DNA from: Gerris lacustris | Taxonomy: Eukaryota; Arthropoda; Insecta; Hemiptera; Gerridae | DNA: 64,000 nucleotides | Assembly: GCA_951217055.1 (NCBI GenBank) | Contig: OX578285.1 | Coordinates: forward strand, 62,045,442-62,109,441 | Direction of reading: 5' to 3' | Shown here: positions 22,492 through 33,425 of the stretch, piece by piece | Numbering within the stretch: position 1 is the stretch's first letter | Layout of the letters: every line of letters starts with the position of its first letter | Made by a program: the position numbers and the translations under genes | Notes under the pieces: model-generated | Databases searched by the model: none | Seen by the model: the letters and a program-made list of their open reading frames with translations, nothing else | Told to the model about the DNA's origin: nothing

Positions 22492-23225
22492 CTAAACCCT
22501 TTTAAACGATGTATAAAATGCCATACTGACGAAAAACGTTTTTTCATTCGCCTTATTGGCCGCCATCTTGAAAATATAAATTATGAAATGTGAAAAGTTA
22601 TTGACTCTATTTCTACTTTTATAGACCTTTAGATTAATGTAGTACATGCCAAGCAGATTCATTTTTTTTTTAATAGTTCGCCATATTGAAAATATTATGT
22701 GTGACATTTTTAATACTTAGATATTCCTTTCCTAAACTTCAAGACCTTTAAATTGATGTATAACATGTCATACTGACTAAAAACTTTTTGTTTTGTCGTC
22801 CGCCATATTGGCCGCCATCTTGAAAGTGTGAAGTATTAAATTTTATCAGTTAAATATTATTTTCCTCCTTTTAAAGGCCTTTAAAACGATGTATAACACA
22901 TTAACCTGACTTAAAATTTTTTTAGTCGTCCGCCATATTGGCAGCCATCTTGAAAATATTAACTGCGATATTTTATTAGTTAAATTTTCTTTTCCTTCTC
23001 TTAAAGACCTTTAAAACGATGTATAATACATTATGCTGACTAAAACTTTTTATTTTAGTCGTCCGCCATATTGGCCGCCATCTTTAAAATATGAAGTGCG
23101 AAATTTGATTAGTTACATATTCTTTTCCTTCTCTTAAAGACCTTCAAAACGATGTATAACACATTATGCTGGCTTAAAACTTTTTTTTTAGTCGTCCGCC
23201 ATATTGGCCGCCATCTTGGAAATGT
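22492..23225. repeat. Tandem ~125-bp repeat with CCGCCATATTGG/GCCGCCATCTTG
   Basis: Six diverged units. Most carry CGATGTATAACA, then CGTCCGCCATATTGGC and GCCATCTTGA (conserved sites near 22557, 22680, 22800, 22930, 23063 and 23197). Reverse-complemented, CAAGATGGCGGC matches the known YY1 consensus. The array ends in a 3' tail with repeated CAAA (23330-23360). No protein is encoded. Confidence 0.8.
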
Positions 23226-23274
23226 TTTGTGATGAATTTTCAAAAACTATACAGTTCTCAAAAATGCTGAGATG

Positions 23275-23365
23275 CATCTACGTGCCAAATTTCGCTGAAA
23301 TTGATCAATTTTTACTCCAGTTATCGTTAGACAAACAAACAAAGAAACAAACAAACAAACAAACT
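23275..23365 (+). repeat. LINE- or SINE-like 3' tail with CAAA repeats
   Basis: GCCAAATTTCGCTGAAATTG followed by a TTATCGTTAGACAAACAAAC run has the form of a widespread arthropod repeat terminus. A similar piece is at about 32515-32620. Assignment to a particular family is inference. Confidence 0.4.
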
Positions 23366-23840
23366 TTTCAAATCCCAAGTCTCTGAAATGAAGAACTCAC
23401 TAGGCTCGTCCAATTATTTAAAAATAGATTTTATTTTTTACTAGAATTTAGTTGTTTCTTTTCGATGTCTCTGATGATTTAAGTCTCTTTTCCATAAAAC
23501 ATCAAAGAGCATAAAAAAAAAAAAAATAATAATCTAAACATTTGCAGCCCGAAAAGTCTAATTTTCATAAATACACTTTTAGTTTTTGGAAGAATTGTTT
23601 TATGTATTATGCATAATATTTTCTGCATATATGTATAATATTTTCTGCGTATATGTATAATATTTTCTGGTATATTAAAAAGATTTTACTTGAATTGTTT
23701 CGTTTCCCATTTTCAAATAAACCTTAGTTATCAACTTCAATCATGATTTTATATTTTATCCCAAATATTAATAAATATTTCAAGATTTTTCACAAGCTGA
23801 CTTAGGAGTAGGAGTAAAAGTTATCAACAGGCTAGGAGTA
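23366..23840. other. AT-rich spacer between arrays
   Basis: No gene seen. Contains three copies of ATGTATAATATTTTCTG (about 23615-23670). A 41-bp segment beginning CACAAGCTGACTTAGGAGTA at 23790 recurs at about 24671, so array 2 lies between direct repeats. Confidence 0.5.
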
Positions 23841-23889
23841 GGAGTAATGCTAAATCATTTGTAGTAAATATTTGTAGTAAATATTTGTA

Positions 23890-24650
23890 GCATTTGTAGT
23901 AAATATTTATTTAATAAAGTTATTGTAGGCTCGCTACGCTCGCCTGTTGATTTAGCGTTTGTAGTAAATATGTATTAAATAAAGTTATAGCAGGCTCGCT
24001 ACGCTCGCCTGTTTACACAGGAAATATAGTAATTATTATATAAAATAAAGAAGGCTCGCTACGCTCGCCTATTTGATTCAGAATTTGTAGTAAAGATTTA
24101 ATAAATAAAGATATTGTAGGCTCGCTACGCTCGCCTGTTTATACAGTTAATATAGTAATTATTTAATCAAGTTAAAGAAGGCTCGCTACGCTCGCCTGTT
24201 GATTTAGCATTTGTAGTAAATATTTATTAAATAAAGTTATTGCAGGCTCGCTACGCTCGCCTGTTTATACAGTTAATATAGTAATTATTTAATCAAGTTA
24301 AAGAAGGCTCGCTACGCTCGCCTGTTGATTTAGCGTTTGTAGTAAGTATTTATTAAATAAAGTTATTGCAGGCTCGCTACGCTCGCCTGTTTATACAGTT
24401 AATATAGTAATTATTTAATCAAATTAAAGAAGGCTCGCTACGCTCGCCTGTTTGATTCAGAATTTGTTGTAAATATTTATTAAATGGAGTTATTGAAGGC
24501 TCGCTACGCTCGCTTTTTATACAGTAAATATACTAATTATTTAATCAAATATATTAAAGAAGGCTCGCTACGCTCGCCTGTTTATACAGTAAATATAGTA
24601 ATTATTTAATCAAATTAAAGATGGCTCACTACGCTCGCCGGTTTGATTCA
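23890..24650. repeat. Array 2, duplicate of part of array 1
   Basis: About 760 bp that matches 21308-22067 nearly base for base (one difference noticed near the left edge), at an offset of about 2582 bp in the same orientation. It contains about twelve of the 17-mers. The match ends abruptly after GGTTTGATTCA in both copies. Confidence 0.9.
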
Positions 24651-24801
24651 CAAGAATATAAGCTGAGATTTTTCACAAGCTGACTTAGGAGTAGGAGTAA
24701 AAGTTATTGGCGAATTGCTAGGATAAAGGAGTGGAAGGGGGCGGCCGGGCGGCAAAATTAGGGCTTGCCCCTTCCTGGCAACATATGTAGCTGCGGCCCT
24801 G

Positions 24802-27112
24802 GTGATAACGGTGGAGAGTTCGATAATAAAGAAGTAAGAAATATACTTGAAGAAAAGGGCATAAAACAAAGTTTAACCATGCCTTACACTCCTCAGCAAA
24901 ACGGCTGCAGCGAGAGAGAAAATCGAACACTTGTGGAGTGTGCACGATCATTGATGCATGCGCACATTGAGCTTCCTCATTATCTCTGGGCTGAACTAGT
25001 AGTACAGCAGCTTATATTCTTAATAGAAGTGGACCTTCTAGTATCGAAAATAAAACACCCCATGAACTATGGTTTAAGAAAAAACCTAGTATTAAGCATT
25101 TCCGCATAATTGGGTGTGAATGTTTTGCTCATATTCCTAAATGTAAACGGAAGAAAATGGACAACAAGTCAGTGAAAGGAATTCTGATAGGGTATGAATA
25201 TGGCGGATATAGAATTTGGAATAAAGAAAGTAATAAACTAATTCGATCAAGGGACGTTACTTTCAATGAAGAAATACTAGAATCCAGTAATTCATATCAA
25301 CCCACTTTTCTGAAAAATAAACAAAATAAAGTTGACAATTATGAAGAAAAAATTGAAGATAAAATTACAGAAAAATTAAAAGTTGATACTTATAATGAAG
25401 AAAATAAAAATAATAATCAAGAGCATTCTAAATCTGATAGAGTTCTTAGGGATCGATCAAAAATTAAGAAACCAGAACGATTTGAAGATTATATTGCTAC
25501 CGTATCAGCTAGCGTTGCAACAGAAATAAAAACACCTGAAACCTACAATGAAGCTCTAAAAAGCAATGAAGCAAGTGACTGGGGTCAAGCAATGGAAGAA
25601 GAAATAAAATCATTGAATGAAAATAATACCTGGGTTCTTGACAACCTTCCTAAAAATAAAAAGGCAATACCTTGCAAGTGGGTTTATCGGGTTAAAACTA
25701 ATCCAGACGGATCAGTTGAAAGATTTAAGGCGAGGCTGGTTGTGAAAGGGTTTTCTCAGAGAAAAGGAGAAGATTTTGACCAGACCTTTAGTCCTGTAGC
25801 GAAGATGACAACTATAAGAACTTTGTTGAGCATAGCGGCGAATGAAAAATTGACACTATCTCAATTCGACGTTAAAACCGCATTCCTTTATGGACATCTC
25901 GAAGATCATGAAATCTTCATGAAACAACCTGAAGGATACTCTGATGGAACTAACAGAGTATGCCGTTTGTTAAGAAGTCTTTATGGACTTAAACAGGCAC
26001 CTCGGTGTTGGTATAAGAGATTTGCTGAATTTCTTATTCAAGCTGGATTTAACGAATCTGATGCGGATCCATGCCTTTTTATTAGACAGAGAGGTGAGGA
26101 TAAAGTTATAATAGCCTTATACGTTGATGACGGGTTAGTAGCTGCTAGTGATCAAAATAAACTAGAAATATTTCTAAATAAAATTAGAAATGAATTTAAA
26201 ATAACAACAAAAAATGTTAACTACTATCTTGGACTGGAAATCAACCAATGCCCTGATAGTTCAATTAAAATAAGTCAGAAGGCCTACACATCAAAAATTT
26301 TGGAAAGATTTGGCATGAGTGAGTGCAAATCTGCTCCTACTCCAATAATTAAAGAAGCTCCAAAACCTCCAACAAATGAAAACATTAAATTAGGGAAAGC
26401 AGAAGACTCAGATATTATTGAAGAAGGTGTATTTTCCTATAGACAAGCTGTCGGTGCCCTCATGTATTTGATGGTAGGTACTAGGCCTGACATCGCCTAG
26501 GCCGTTGGTGTAGCTAGTAGAACTTTAGAAAACCCAACCATGGAAGATGTAACTAAAGTCAAAAGGATACTCCGTTACCTGAAAGGTACTATTGACCATG
26601 GAATAATGTATACAGCTAATACCGGCGAAGGAATATTAGAAGGATACAGTGACGCTGATCTTGGAGGAGATCTTTCCTCTGGTAGATCGACAACAGGAGT
26701 TGTCTGTAAATATGCAGGCAAGATAGTTTTTTGGTTAAGTCAGAGACAAACATCAGTTGCTATTTGGACCACGGAGGCTGAAGTAGTAGCTGCGAGTGAA
26801 GCATCTAGAGAAATAATTTGGCTTAAGAGACTTCTAAATGAAATCTCAGATCTTAAGAGCATTCCTCAGTTGTACGTCGATAATGAAGCTGCAATAAAAT
26901 TAGCGCAACACCCTGAACACCATCGACGCACAAAGCATATTCATATTCGACACTTTTTCGTGCGAGAAGCTGTTCAACATGGATACTTATACATCAAGCG
27001 AGTTTTAACAGAAGATCAACTTGCAGATATTTTGACCAAGCCGCTACATAAGCCTAGAATGGCTACACTTATGAAACAACTTGGAGTAGGCAGTCTATTG
27101 AAAAAGGGAAAG
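24802..27112 (+). pseudogene. Copia integrase C-part, RT and RNase H
   Basis: Resumes at the duplicated SDN codons with GGEF, then QQNGCSERENR, which carries the third catalytic residue (Glu). A frame change occurs near 24995-25110. The next frame, 25157-26500, holds the rest of Pol: WVYRVKTNPDGSVERFKARLV, FDVKTAFLYG and LYVDDGL, the RT active site (about 26117). TAG at 26498-26500 interrupts the line between RT and RNase H. The frame then goes on (26540-27118) through EGYSDADLGGD, WTTEAE and DNEAA, typical copia RNase H residues. Near-complete but inactive. Confidence 0.92.
27100..27112 (+). other. Copia polypurine tract
   Basis: GAAAAAGGGAAAG directly precedes the 3' LTR and is the expected start site for plus-strand synthesis. 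It overlaps the last codons of Pol. Confidence 0.75.
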
Positions 27113-27253
27113 TGTTGAGTTTTGTTATTGTTTTCAATAATCTGTCTAATTTTGACATGTTGTTTTTTATTGTTTGTTAAAAATCCAAATTGTACTTTCC
27201 AATAATTATATACTTTTTCTTTGACTATAACTCTGCTAAGTCTGTTATTTTCA
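27113..27253 (+). repeat. Copia 3' LTR
   Basis: 141 bp, identical by eye to 12495-12635. Followed by AAT and then the TTTAG target copy. Confidence 0.92.
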
Positions 27254-27256
27254 AAT

Positions 27257-28200
27257 TTTAGACCTATAGACATTAATTTATTTTTAGGCTGTTACTAACG
27301 TCGAGCAACTGGCAAGATAACTCTGTAGCATACCAATTAATTGCTCTCAAATTAAGCTTTTAGATCGCAAATGACGATGAAAGTCTGGCGTCAAAGCTCT
27401 GTTTAATGAACCAAAATCACAATGATTCGTGTAGAATATTAGATGCAATACCATAAAGACATAACAATGATTAATACGTCCGTACAATTTGTAACAACCT
27501 ACTATTTTACTTGCATTAATAATTATTTAAATTAAGACATCAGATCTACTACCCTCCCCTAGTATTATTCCATATAAGATGGCAGTGGCGTATCCAGCAG
27601 CTAGGTCTGGAGGGGGAACATTCTAAGTCAGTTTAGATTGGGGGGGGGGGGATTTGTAGTGGTAACAAGAAAAGGGAACTCATTATTCTACAAAGCTGCT
27701 GCCCCCCCCCCCCCCCCCCCCCCCCCCAAAAAAAAATAACATAACTGTTTTAGAACGGATTTGTTAGAAAATGATATGCTGATGCTGATGCTTACTGCAG
27801 TACAATATCCTACTGTAAGTTATGGGCCTTGCCTGCAGTTAATTATGGGGGGGGACTATGGCGGGGGGTCCGGGGGGTCCTCCCCCGGAAAATTTTGAAA
27901 ATATGACCTCTCAAAACAGCACTTTTATGCATTTCTGAGGTGTAATTGAATATGAGGTGAATGTAAAAATATGTATTAAAAAAAAAAATACGTTTTTTTT
28001 TTTTTTTTTTTTACTCTATTGGGTCTGGAACCGTCTGGGGGGGGGGGGGGGGGGGGCGCGTGCCCCCCCTGGATACGCCACTGTAAGATGGAATAATACT
28101 AGGATGATTTATACCAGATGATTTAACTGATAGTTTTGGTTCTAATTTGCCCCAAGAGAATGAAAGCCTAAGGTAGTAAAAACCCTTTTATCTACGATTG
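27257..28200. repeat. Dispersed repeat, copy 2 (interrupted by hAT MITE copy 2)
   Basis: 27257-27582 matches about 2321-3145 with the 2380 MITE absent. 28084-28190 matches 12341-12418. The MITE target lies in a natural palindrome: CCTAGTATTATTCCAT on the left and ATGGAATAATACTAGG on the right. Confidence 0.78.
27583..28083. mobile_element. hAT-type MITE, copy 2
   Basis: Same family as 2380-2872 (CAGTGGCGTATCCAG / CTGGATACGCCACTG) with its own perfect duplication TAAGATGG at 27575-27582 and 28084-28091. It carries a run of about 26 C at 27702-27727 and a G run near 28036-28056. Confidence 0.93.
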
Positions 28201-28741
28201 ATACGAAGTATAAACATTATATCTCTGTTTAGATGTATAGAAAGTGATTCTTTTCGTAGCTGTATTCAATGACCATGAGCGTTCATAATGAGGTGAAGAA
28301 TTCCTCTTCCGCCCTAGGTCGGAAAAAAGAGAAATTCTTTACCTTAACGCACGAGTAGCGAGTTTGTTTACATTCTAATTTGCTGTTTGTTTAATTAAAG
28401 TAACTGTTTATATCGAGTTTTAAGAGAAACCGTCAGTGATTTAAGTGATTATGAAGAAAATGAGGAGAATTATAAGCCTTCCGAAATAATTAATTCGGCA
28501 CAAAATACAACTAATGAATTAATGTCATCTTAATCAAAAGAGAAATACGTACTTACATACAGGAAGTTTATTAATTTTTTTTTCTGTATTTATTATTAAA
28601 ATCCACAATCGTAGATAAAGTACGGTATGCAACTTGTGCAAAACCTGCATTTTGCTTTGCTCGTGTGGTATTACTAGCCTGGCTGTTGCTCAGGTGCAAA
28701 CTCGACACTCGCATGCAAACAGCTACTTTGCGCACTAGACG
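28201..28741. other. Unassigned stretch
   Basis: No recognisable gene. A short stem TTCCGCCCTAGGTCGGAA lies at about 28306-28323. A 60-codon minus-strand frame at 28571-28753 has no recognisable domain and I do not call it a gene. Confidence 0.3.
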
Positions 28742-29718
28742 TAGTCCAGTCATTTGGTGACGGAAAGTAGTCGATTCAGGAAAAAATTGCTGAAGAATTT
28801 TTCTCGACGGATCTATATGTTTTTTGGGGTGCTGAATCTGAAAATCCAGTTATCGACTAGATTCGGATATGGCTTCACCATGAAAATGGTGAAAAACCAT
28901 GAAATTTCGGAAGTAGTTTTAGTTTTTCGCCTATAACTCCGAAACGACGCATCCTAGAGAAAAATTACTTCTTAGCAAAATGAAAGCTGATAAAATTTTC
29001 TAAAACATAAGACTAGAATTAGCTCATTAGCTTTTTTCGTTTGGCCGCTAGAGCGCGCTAAAGATTGACCATAGTTTTTAAGTTACCCAAAATCTTCGAA
29101 TTTCAGATTTTCAAAGCCTAGTATACCCCGCAGGATACCCTAAAAGGGCATCCTTAGGCCCCAGACCTGTTAAGGGGACCTGGGAAGGACCTGGCTCTGA
29201 CCTGTTTAAGGGGGGGGGGGGGGGGGCAGGTATTTCTTTCCTCAAGTACGCAAGGTGGCCTCTCTTCCTCTCTCCGCCTTCCTTTGTGTTTGGTCCCGCA
29301 TTCCTAAACCCAAACAGTGAGTCAGTTGCCTTCCAATTGGAAATTATCACTTTTTAAATAATTAAAATTTAATTATTACCTAATTAAAAATGAATACACT
29401 TTTTAAATACAAAATATTACCTCTCGGTAATCACCGAGTTATTTATTTTTGAACGAGTGCTATTTTTCCAGATTTCGTGAATGAAAATGCCGAATGAGAA
29501 TTGTACTGCCTGGCTCATAATCTACCAGGGTATCAAAAGAAAAAATCAAAATAGTTTCCTTATACGAGAGTAAACTAAGAAAATAAAAAAAAGTCGGTAC
29601 TTAAGCCAAATTGCATTAAGTTTACATCACTATTACTTAGCGAAACGAGCGTAAATGCCATTAAAATATTTTCAATAGTCATTATTACTCTTAATCCTTA
29701 GCATAATAAGCATAAGTA

Positions 29719-30319
29719 CACATTTTAAATTAATTTGGCAGTTTATTGTTTAATTTGTTAAATTTATTAATAAAACACTAAATATATTAGTAATTAAAAT
29801 TTTCTAATTTTTCGTAAAAATTTTTAAGAAATGAGTATTATTTGTTGACAAAACATAATATAAAATATTACAATACATACATAATAAATCTTTACAAAAT
29901 AACCTTACTAAACATAAAAATATATTTATTTTTAAATGTAAGTATTATATTTTTATTTGTACTAAAGATTTTTTTTATGTTTTGTAAGGTTTATTTTGTA
30001 AATATTTATTATGTACGTTTTGTATGATTTTATACCTATGTATTATGTTTTATAAAACATTAAAAAAAAATTTAATACGTATAAAAAATGTATATGATAT
30101 TTAAATTTTAAAAATAAATGTAGTACTAAATTAAAATCTGCACTTAAAAAAAGGAACAAATATGAAATCATGACCAATATTAAAAATAATATGTTTTGTC
30201 AACAAATAATATTTATTTTTAAAAATTTTTACAAAAAATTAAATTACTAATACATTTAAGTGTTTTATTAATAAATCTAACAAATTAAACAATAAACTGT
30301 CAAATTAATTTAAAATGTG
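29719..30319. mobile_element. Palindromic MITE with TA target
   Basis: Begins CACATTTTAAATTAATTT and ends with its reverse complement, TA on each side (29717-29718, 30320-30321), about 600 bp. Almost the whole length folds on itself: GTTGACAAAACATA near 29845 pairs with TATGTTTTGTCAAC near 30189. A Tc1/mariner-like origin is suggested only by the TA target. Confidence 0.78.
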
Positions 30320-30324
30320 TACCT

Positions 30325-31310
30325 ACTCTTATAGAGAACTACAGGCCTATGACTTTACAAGGTGCAATATATAAAATATTTAAGAGTTTAGTGACTCGTA
30401 GGATTGAGAGGAAAATAGTAGTATTGACCAGGTTGGATTTAAAAGAAATTTCAGTACTAATGATGGCATCTTAGTTGTTCAGCAAATCATGGAAATGGCA
30501 AATGAGTATCAAATACCATTAGCAATATTATTTATCGATTATAAAATACAATTGACAGCATTTTTACGGAGAATATTTTTGAAATGTTGAGGGCAAATGA
30601 AATAGAGGAAAAATATATAAATCTAATTAAATTCATTTATAAAGGAGCAAAAATAAAAATTTAAATAGGGAAAGGAGAGGGGGAAATCCTTGTAGAAAGA
30701 GGCTTAAGTCAAGGCGACGTGCCATCGGCAACATTCTTGATAGGAGTCATGGAACGTTTGTTTAAGAAGCTTAACTGGGAAAACAGAGGAATAAATATAA
30801 ATGGTGAAAGACTGCAATGCATGAAATTTGCAGATGATATAGCTCCTATCGGGAATTCGGTAGATGAGGTACAAGAAATGGTAGCAGAATTTGAAAGGGA
30901 AGGAAAGGAAGTCGGGCTAGAAATAAAAGTGGCAAAAACTAAACTAATTAAAATTAACTGTAATTGAAGAAATCAACGAGTTGTCATAAAAGGAAAAGAA
31001 GTAGAAGAGGTAGAAGAATATATCTACCTGGGGCAGACTATTAGCTAAGAATGAAAGTACAATTAGAGAGGTGAGCAGAAGAGTTGCTATTGGTTGGCGA
31101 TCATATTATAAAAATTAACTAATATTTAAATCCAGTAAAGATGTACAAAAAAAAGTAAATTATGGAAACTTATTATGGTCCTCCCAATTTCACATGGATG
31201 CAATACTAGGGATTTTAAATAGAAGTATACTAAACAAGCTAAGAGTAACAGTGAGATCCATGGAGAGGAGCATGATGGAGATAACAAAAAAGAGTAGGAA
31301 AAAAATTTTG
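30325..31310 (+). pseudogene. RTE-like LINE reverse transcriptase remnant
   Basis: Several short frames show non-LTR RT motifs in order: an ENYRPM-type start near 30335, a LFIDYK patch near 30530, GLSQGDVPSATFL near 30702, and FADDIAPIGNS with the FADD active site near 30828 (frame 30719-30967). NKLRVTVRSMERSMMEITKK follows near 31235. That late arginine-rich motif is typical of RTE/BovB-type LINEs. No endonuclease is seen. Frameshifts and stops make it dead. It lies entirely in the loop of the large foldback. Confidence 0.75.
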
Positions 31311-32514
31311 CTAAGGATTAAGAGTAATAATGACTATTGAAAATATTTTAATGGCATTTACGCTCGTTTCGCTAAGTAATAGTGATGTAAATATTAATGC
31401 AATTTGGCTTAAGTACCGACTTTTTTTTTATTTTCTTAGTTTTCCCTCGAATAAGGAAACTTTTTTTAATTTTTCTTTTGATGCCCTGGTAGATTATGAG
31501 CCGTTCTACCTAAATGTCTTAGGGTTCACAGTTGCGAAATAAATAATAAAAAAAATGTAAGGGTAAGAAAAGTTGAAAATTTAAATCATGATTCCTAAAA
31601 ATCAAACTCTAGCACTTACGCTTTTTTCGTCATGGATGGCTGTACAATTCTCATTCGGCATTTTAATTCACGAAATATTGAAAAATAGCACTCGTCTGGG
31701 GCCTAAGGATGCCCTTTTAGGGTATCCTGCGGCAGGGCCGTCCACAGGGGGGATGGATGGCGCAAGTTGCGCCATTGAAAAAAAAATTGGGGGGGAATTG
31801 AAAAAATTTGGGGGGGATTCGAAAAAAATTGGAAAAATCCAGTAATCACAGTTATAAAATGTTAACTAGTTTGCAATAACTCTCATACCTTTCGTAAGTT
31901 TTTGATGATAACTATAGAACTAATATACTTTATAATCTTTAAAATATGCGAGCGACGGGATTTTTATTTTAGTCAACTTTACCTGCATTCTCACGTTATG
32001 AAAATTAATATCGGTCTAGTCTAGTCTTTGTCTTAGTATAGAAGCCTTTAGCGATCATCATTATCCTGACAAAAGTTGAAAAAACGTACGTAGTGAGTGA
32101 CCCGTGAGCCGTGGCGTGTTGTTTTTTTTAAGATTTGGGAGGCCTATACTTACTTTTTTTTTAAAACGAAATAATGCATCGAAAAATATTCTGCCAATTA
32201 GTGTGGCACATAGCTTCCTCGCATCCTATCATGTACTATAACAATTATTGCTGTATTACTTTATTGTCATATTGTTTATTTTGTAAAAACTATTAATAGT
32301 TTTAGCGATCTTTAACACTTCATAGCGGTGTCGCTGTTGGTTTTACTAAAAAATTGTATTTGAAAAAAAATTAAATAGATTAAGTTAGATTTTTCCCCCG
32401 ACCTAAAATTCCAATTTTAAATTTAAAGTTCACGTTTACGCGAGCGTTGCTCGTGAACGCTTGGACGGATATCGTTGTCCAACGAACTCGTCCTGGGCAT
32501 TGGTAAAATGAACA

Positions 32515-32725
32515 TGTCTACCAAACTTCATCAAAATCGGTCGACATTTACTCAAGTTATCGTCGCACGTTTCATAATTCGCGGACACACAGCCCGACAG
32601 AGAGACAGACACGAGACCAAAAATGATCCCTGATGTCTGAAACGGATTTCTGTCTTGGAATTTTTGAAATCGGAGGCATAAAAGTTTTTCGTTCTCAAAA
32701 GTGAACACAATGCTTCCGTTACCTT
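32515..32725. repeat. Repeat terminus fragment
   Basis: CTACCAAACTTCATCAAAAT followed by ACTCAAGTTATCGTCGCACG and a GACAGAGAGACAG run resembles 23275-23365. A stem CTTCCGTTACC / CTCGGAAG with GGTAA follows at 32711-32742. Confidence 0.4.
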
Positions 32726-33034
32726 CGGTAAGCTCGGAAGCAAAAAATCGTTTAAATATAAATGCTTAGAGCTTATGTGCAATACTTATATATAAATTAT
32801 ATATCGCGTTCCAAAATGGGCATTTTATCCCTTTTTAGAAAAACAATGAAACAATGTGGGCTAAGGGGAAACCACATTCTTCATAGGGTCATATTGATCT
32901 AAGGATCAATATGGACCTTTAGAAGGGTGAAATCATTTTTTTAAAAATATGTATATTAAACTACGCCTTATGTACTCCAACTTTTACCTGTAAGATTTTT
33001 CTGAATTTTTCCTAGTTTAAAAGTTGTAGCCATT

Positions 33035-33425
33035 TGATCCTCATATTCAATTGAACCTCAGAAATGCATAAAAGCGCTGTTTTGAGAGGTCTTATTTTCA
33101 AAATTTTCCGGGGGAGGGCCCCCGGACCCCCCACCATAAATCCCCCCCCCCAATAATTAACTGCAGACGACGCCTATGGCTAACAGTGAAATATTGTACT
33201 GCAGTAAGCATCAGCATATACATTTTCCAACGAATACGTTCTAAAACAGTTGTTGTTACTTGGGCGCGGAGATTTTTTTATTTATTCGTGTACATTTTTT
33301 TTTGTTTTATGGGGGTGCACACATTCTTTTTTGGGGGGTTGCTTTGTTGAATAAGTAGTTCCCATTTCTTGTTACCTTTACGAATGCTCCCCCCCCCCTC
33401 CAGACCTAGCTGCTGGATACGCCAC
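33035..33425. mobile_element. Inverted fragment of the hAT MITE family
   Basis: Reverse complement of the interior and left end of the 2380 MITE: CCTCAGAAATGCATAAAAG, TTTTCAAAATTTTCCGGGGG, and CTAGCTGCTGGATACGCCAC at the right edge (ending 33425). The other end is missing. Confidence 0.72.

Larger units (their letters stand above)
19643..24801. mobile_element. 5.2-kb hAT-bounded non-autonomous element
   Basis: Ends CAGGGCCGCAGCTA and TAGCTGCGGCCCTG, with a perfect 8-bp duplication GTGATAAC (19635-19642, 24802-24809). No transposase frame is present. The interior is a composite: a 24-G run just inside the left end, two other hAT-like left ends (19966 and 20100), a large array of a GC-rich 17-mer (20955-22360), a tandem CCGCCAT-containing repeat (22492-23225), and a second 17-mer array (23890-24650). 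The target codons are Ser-Asp-Asn of the copia integrase, so the catalytic Asp codon is duplicated on both sides. Confidence 0.88.
12495..27253 (+). mobile_element. Ty1/copia retrotransposon, twice interrupted
   Basis: LTRs at 12495-12635 and 27113-27253 (141 bp each, TG..CA, identical by eye). The primer site, gag-protease-integrase-RT-RNase H order and polypurine tract are all recognisable. The target TTTAG lies at 12490-12494 and again at 27257-27261, with three extra bases (AAT) after the right LTR. The related repeat at 2241-2379 shows the site with one TTTAG. A BEL element (12857-18036) splits gag and a hAT-bounded element (19643-24801) splits integrase. Several stops and frameshifts make this copy non-coding as a whole. 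Confidence 0.93.

Noticed and set aside
20947..24650. CRISPR-like array
   Set aside because: Spacing is superficially similar, but the spacers are two repeated AT-rich types rather than unique sequences, the context is a eukaryotic transposon and there are no cas genes.
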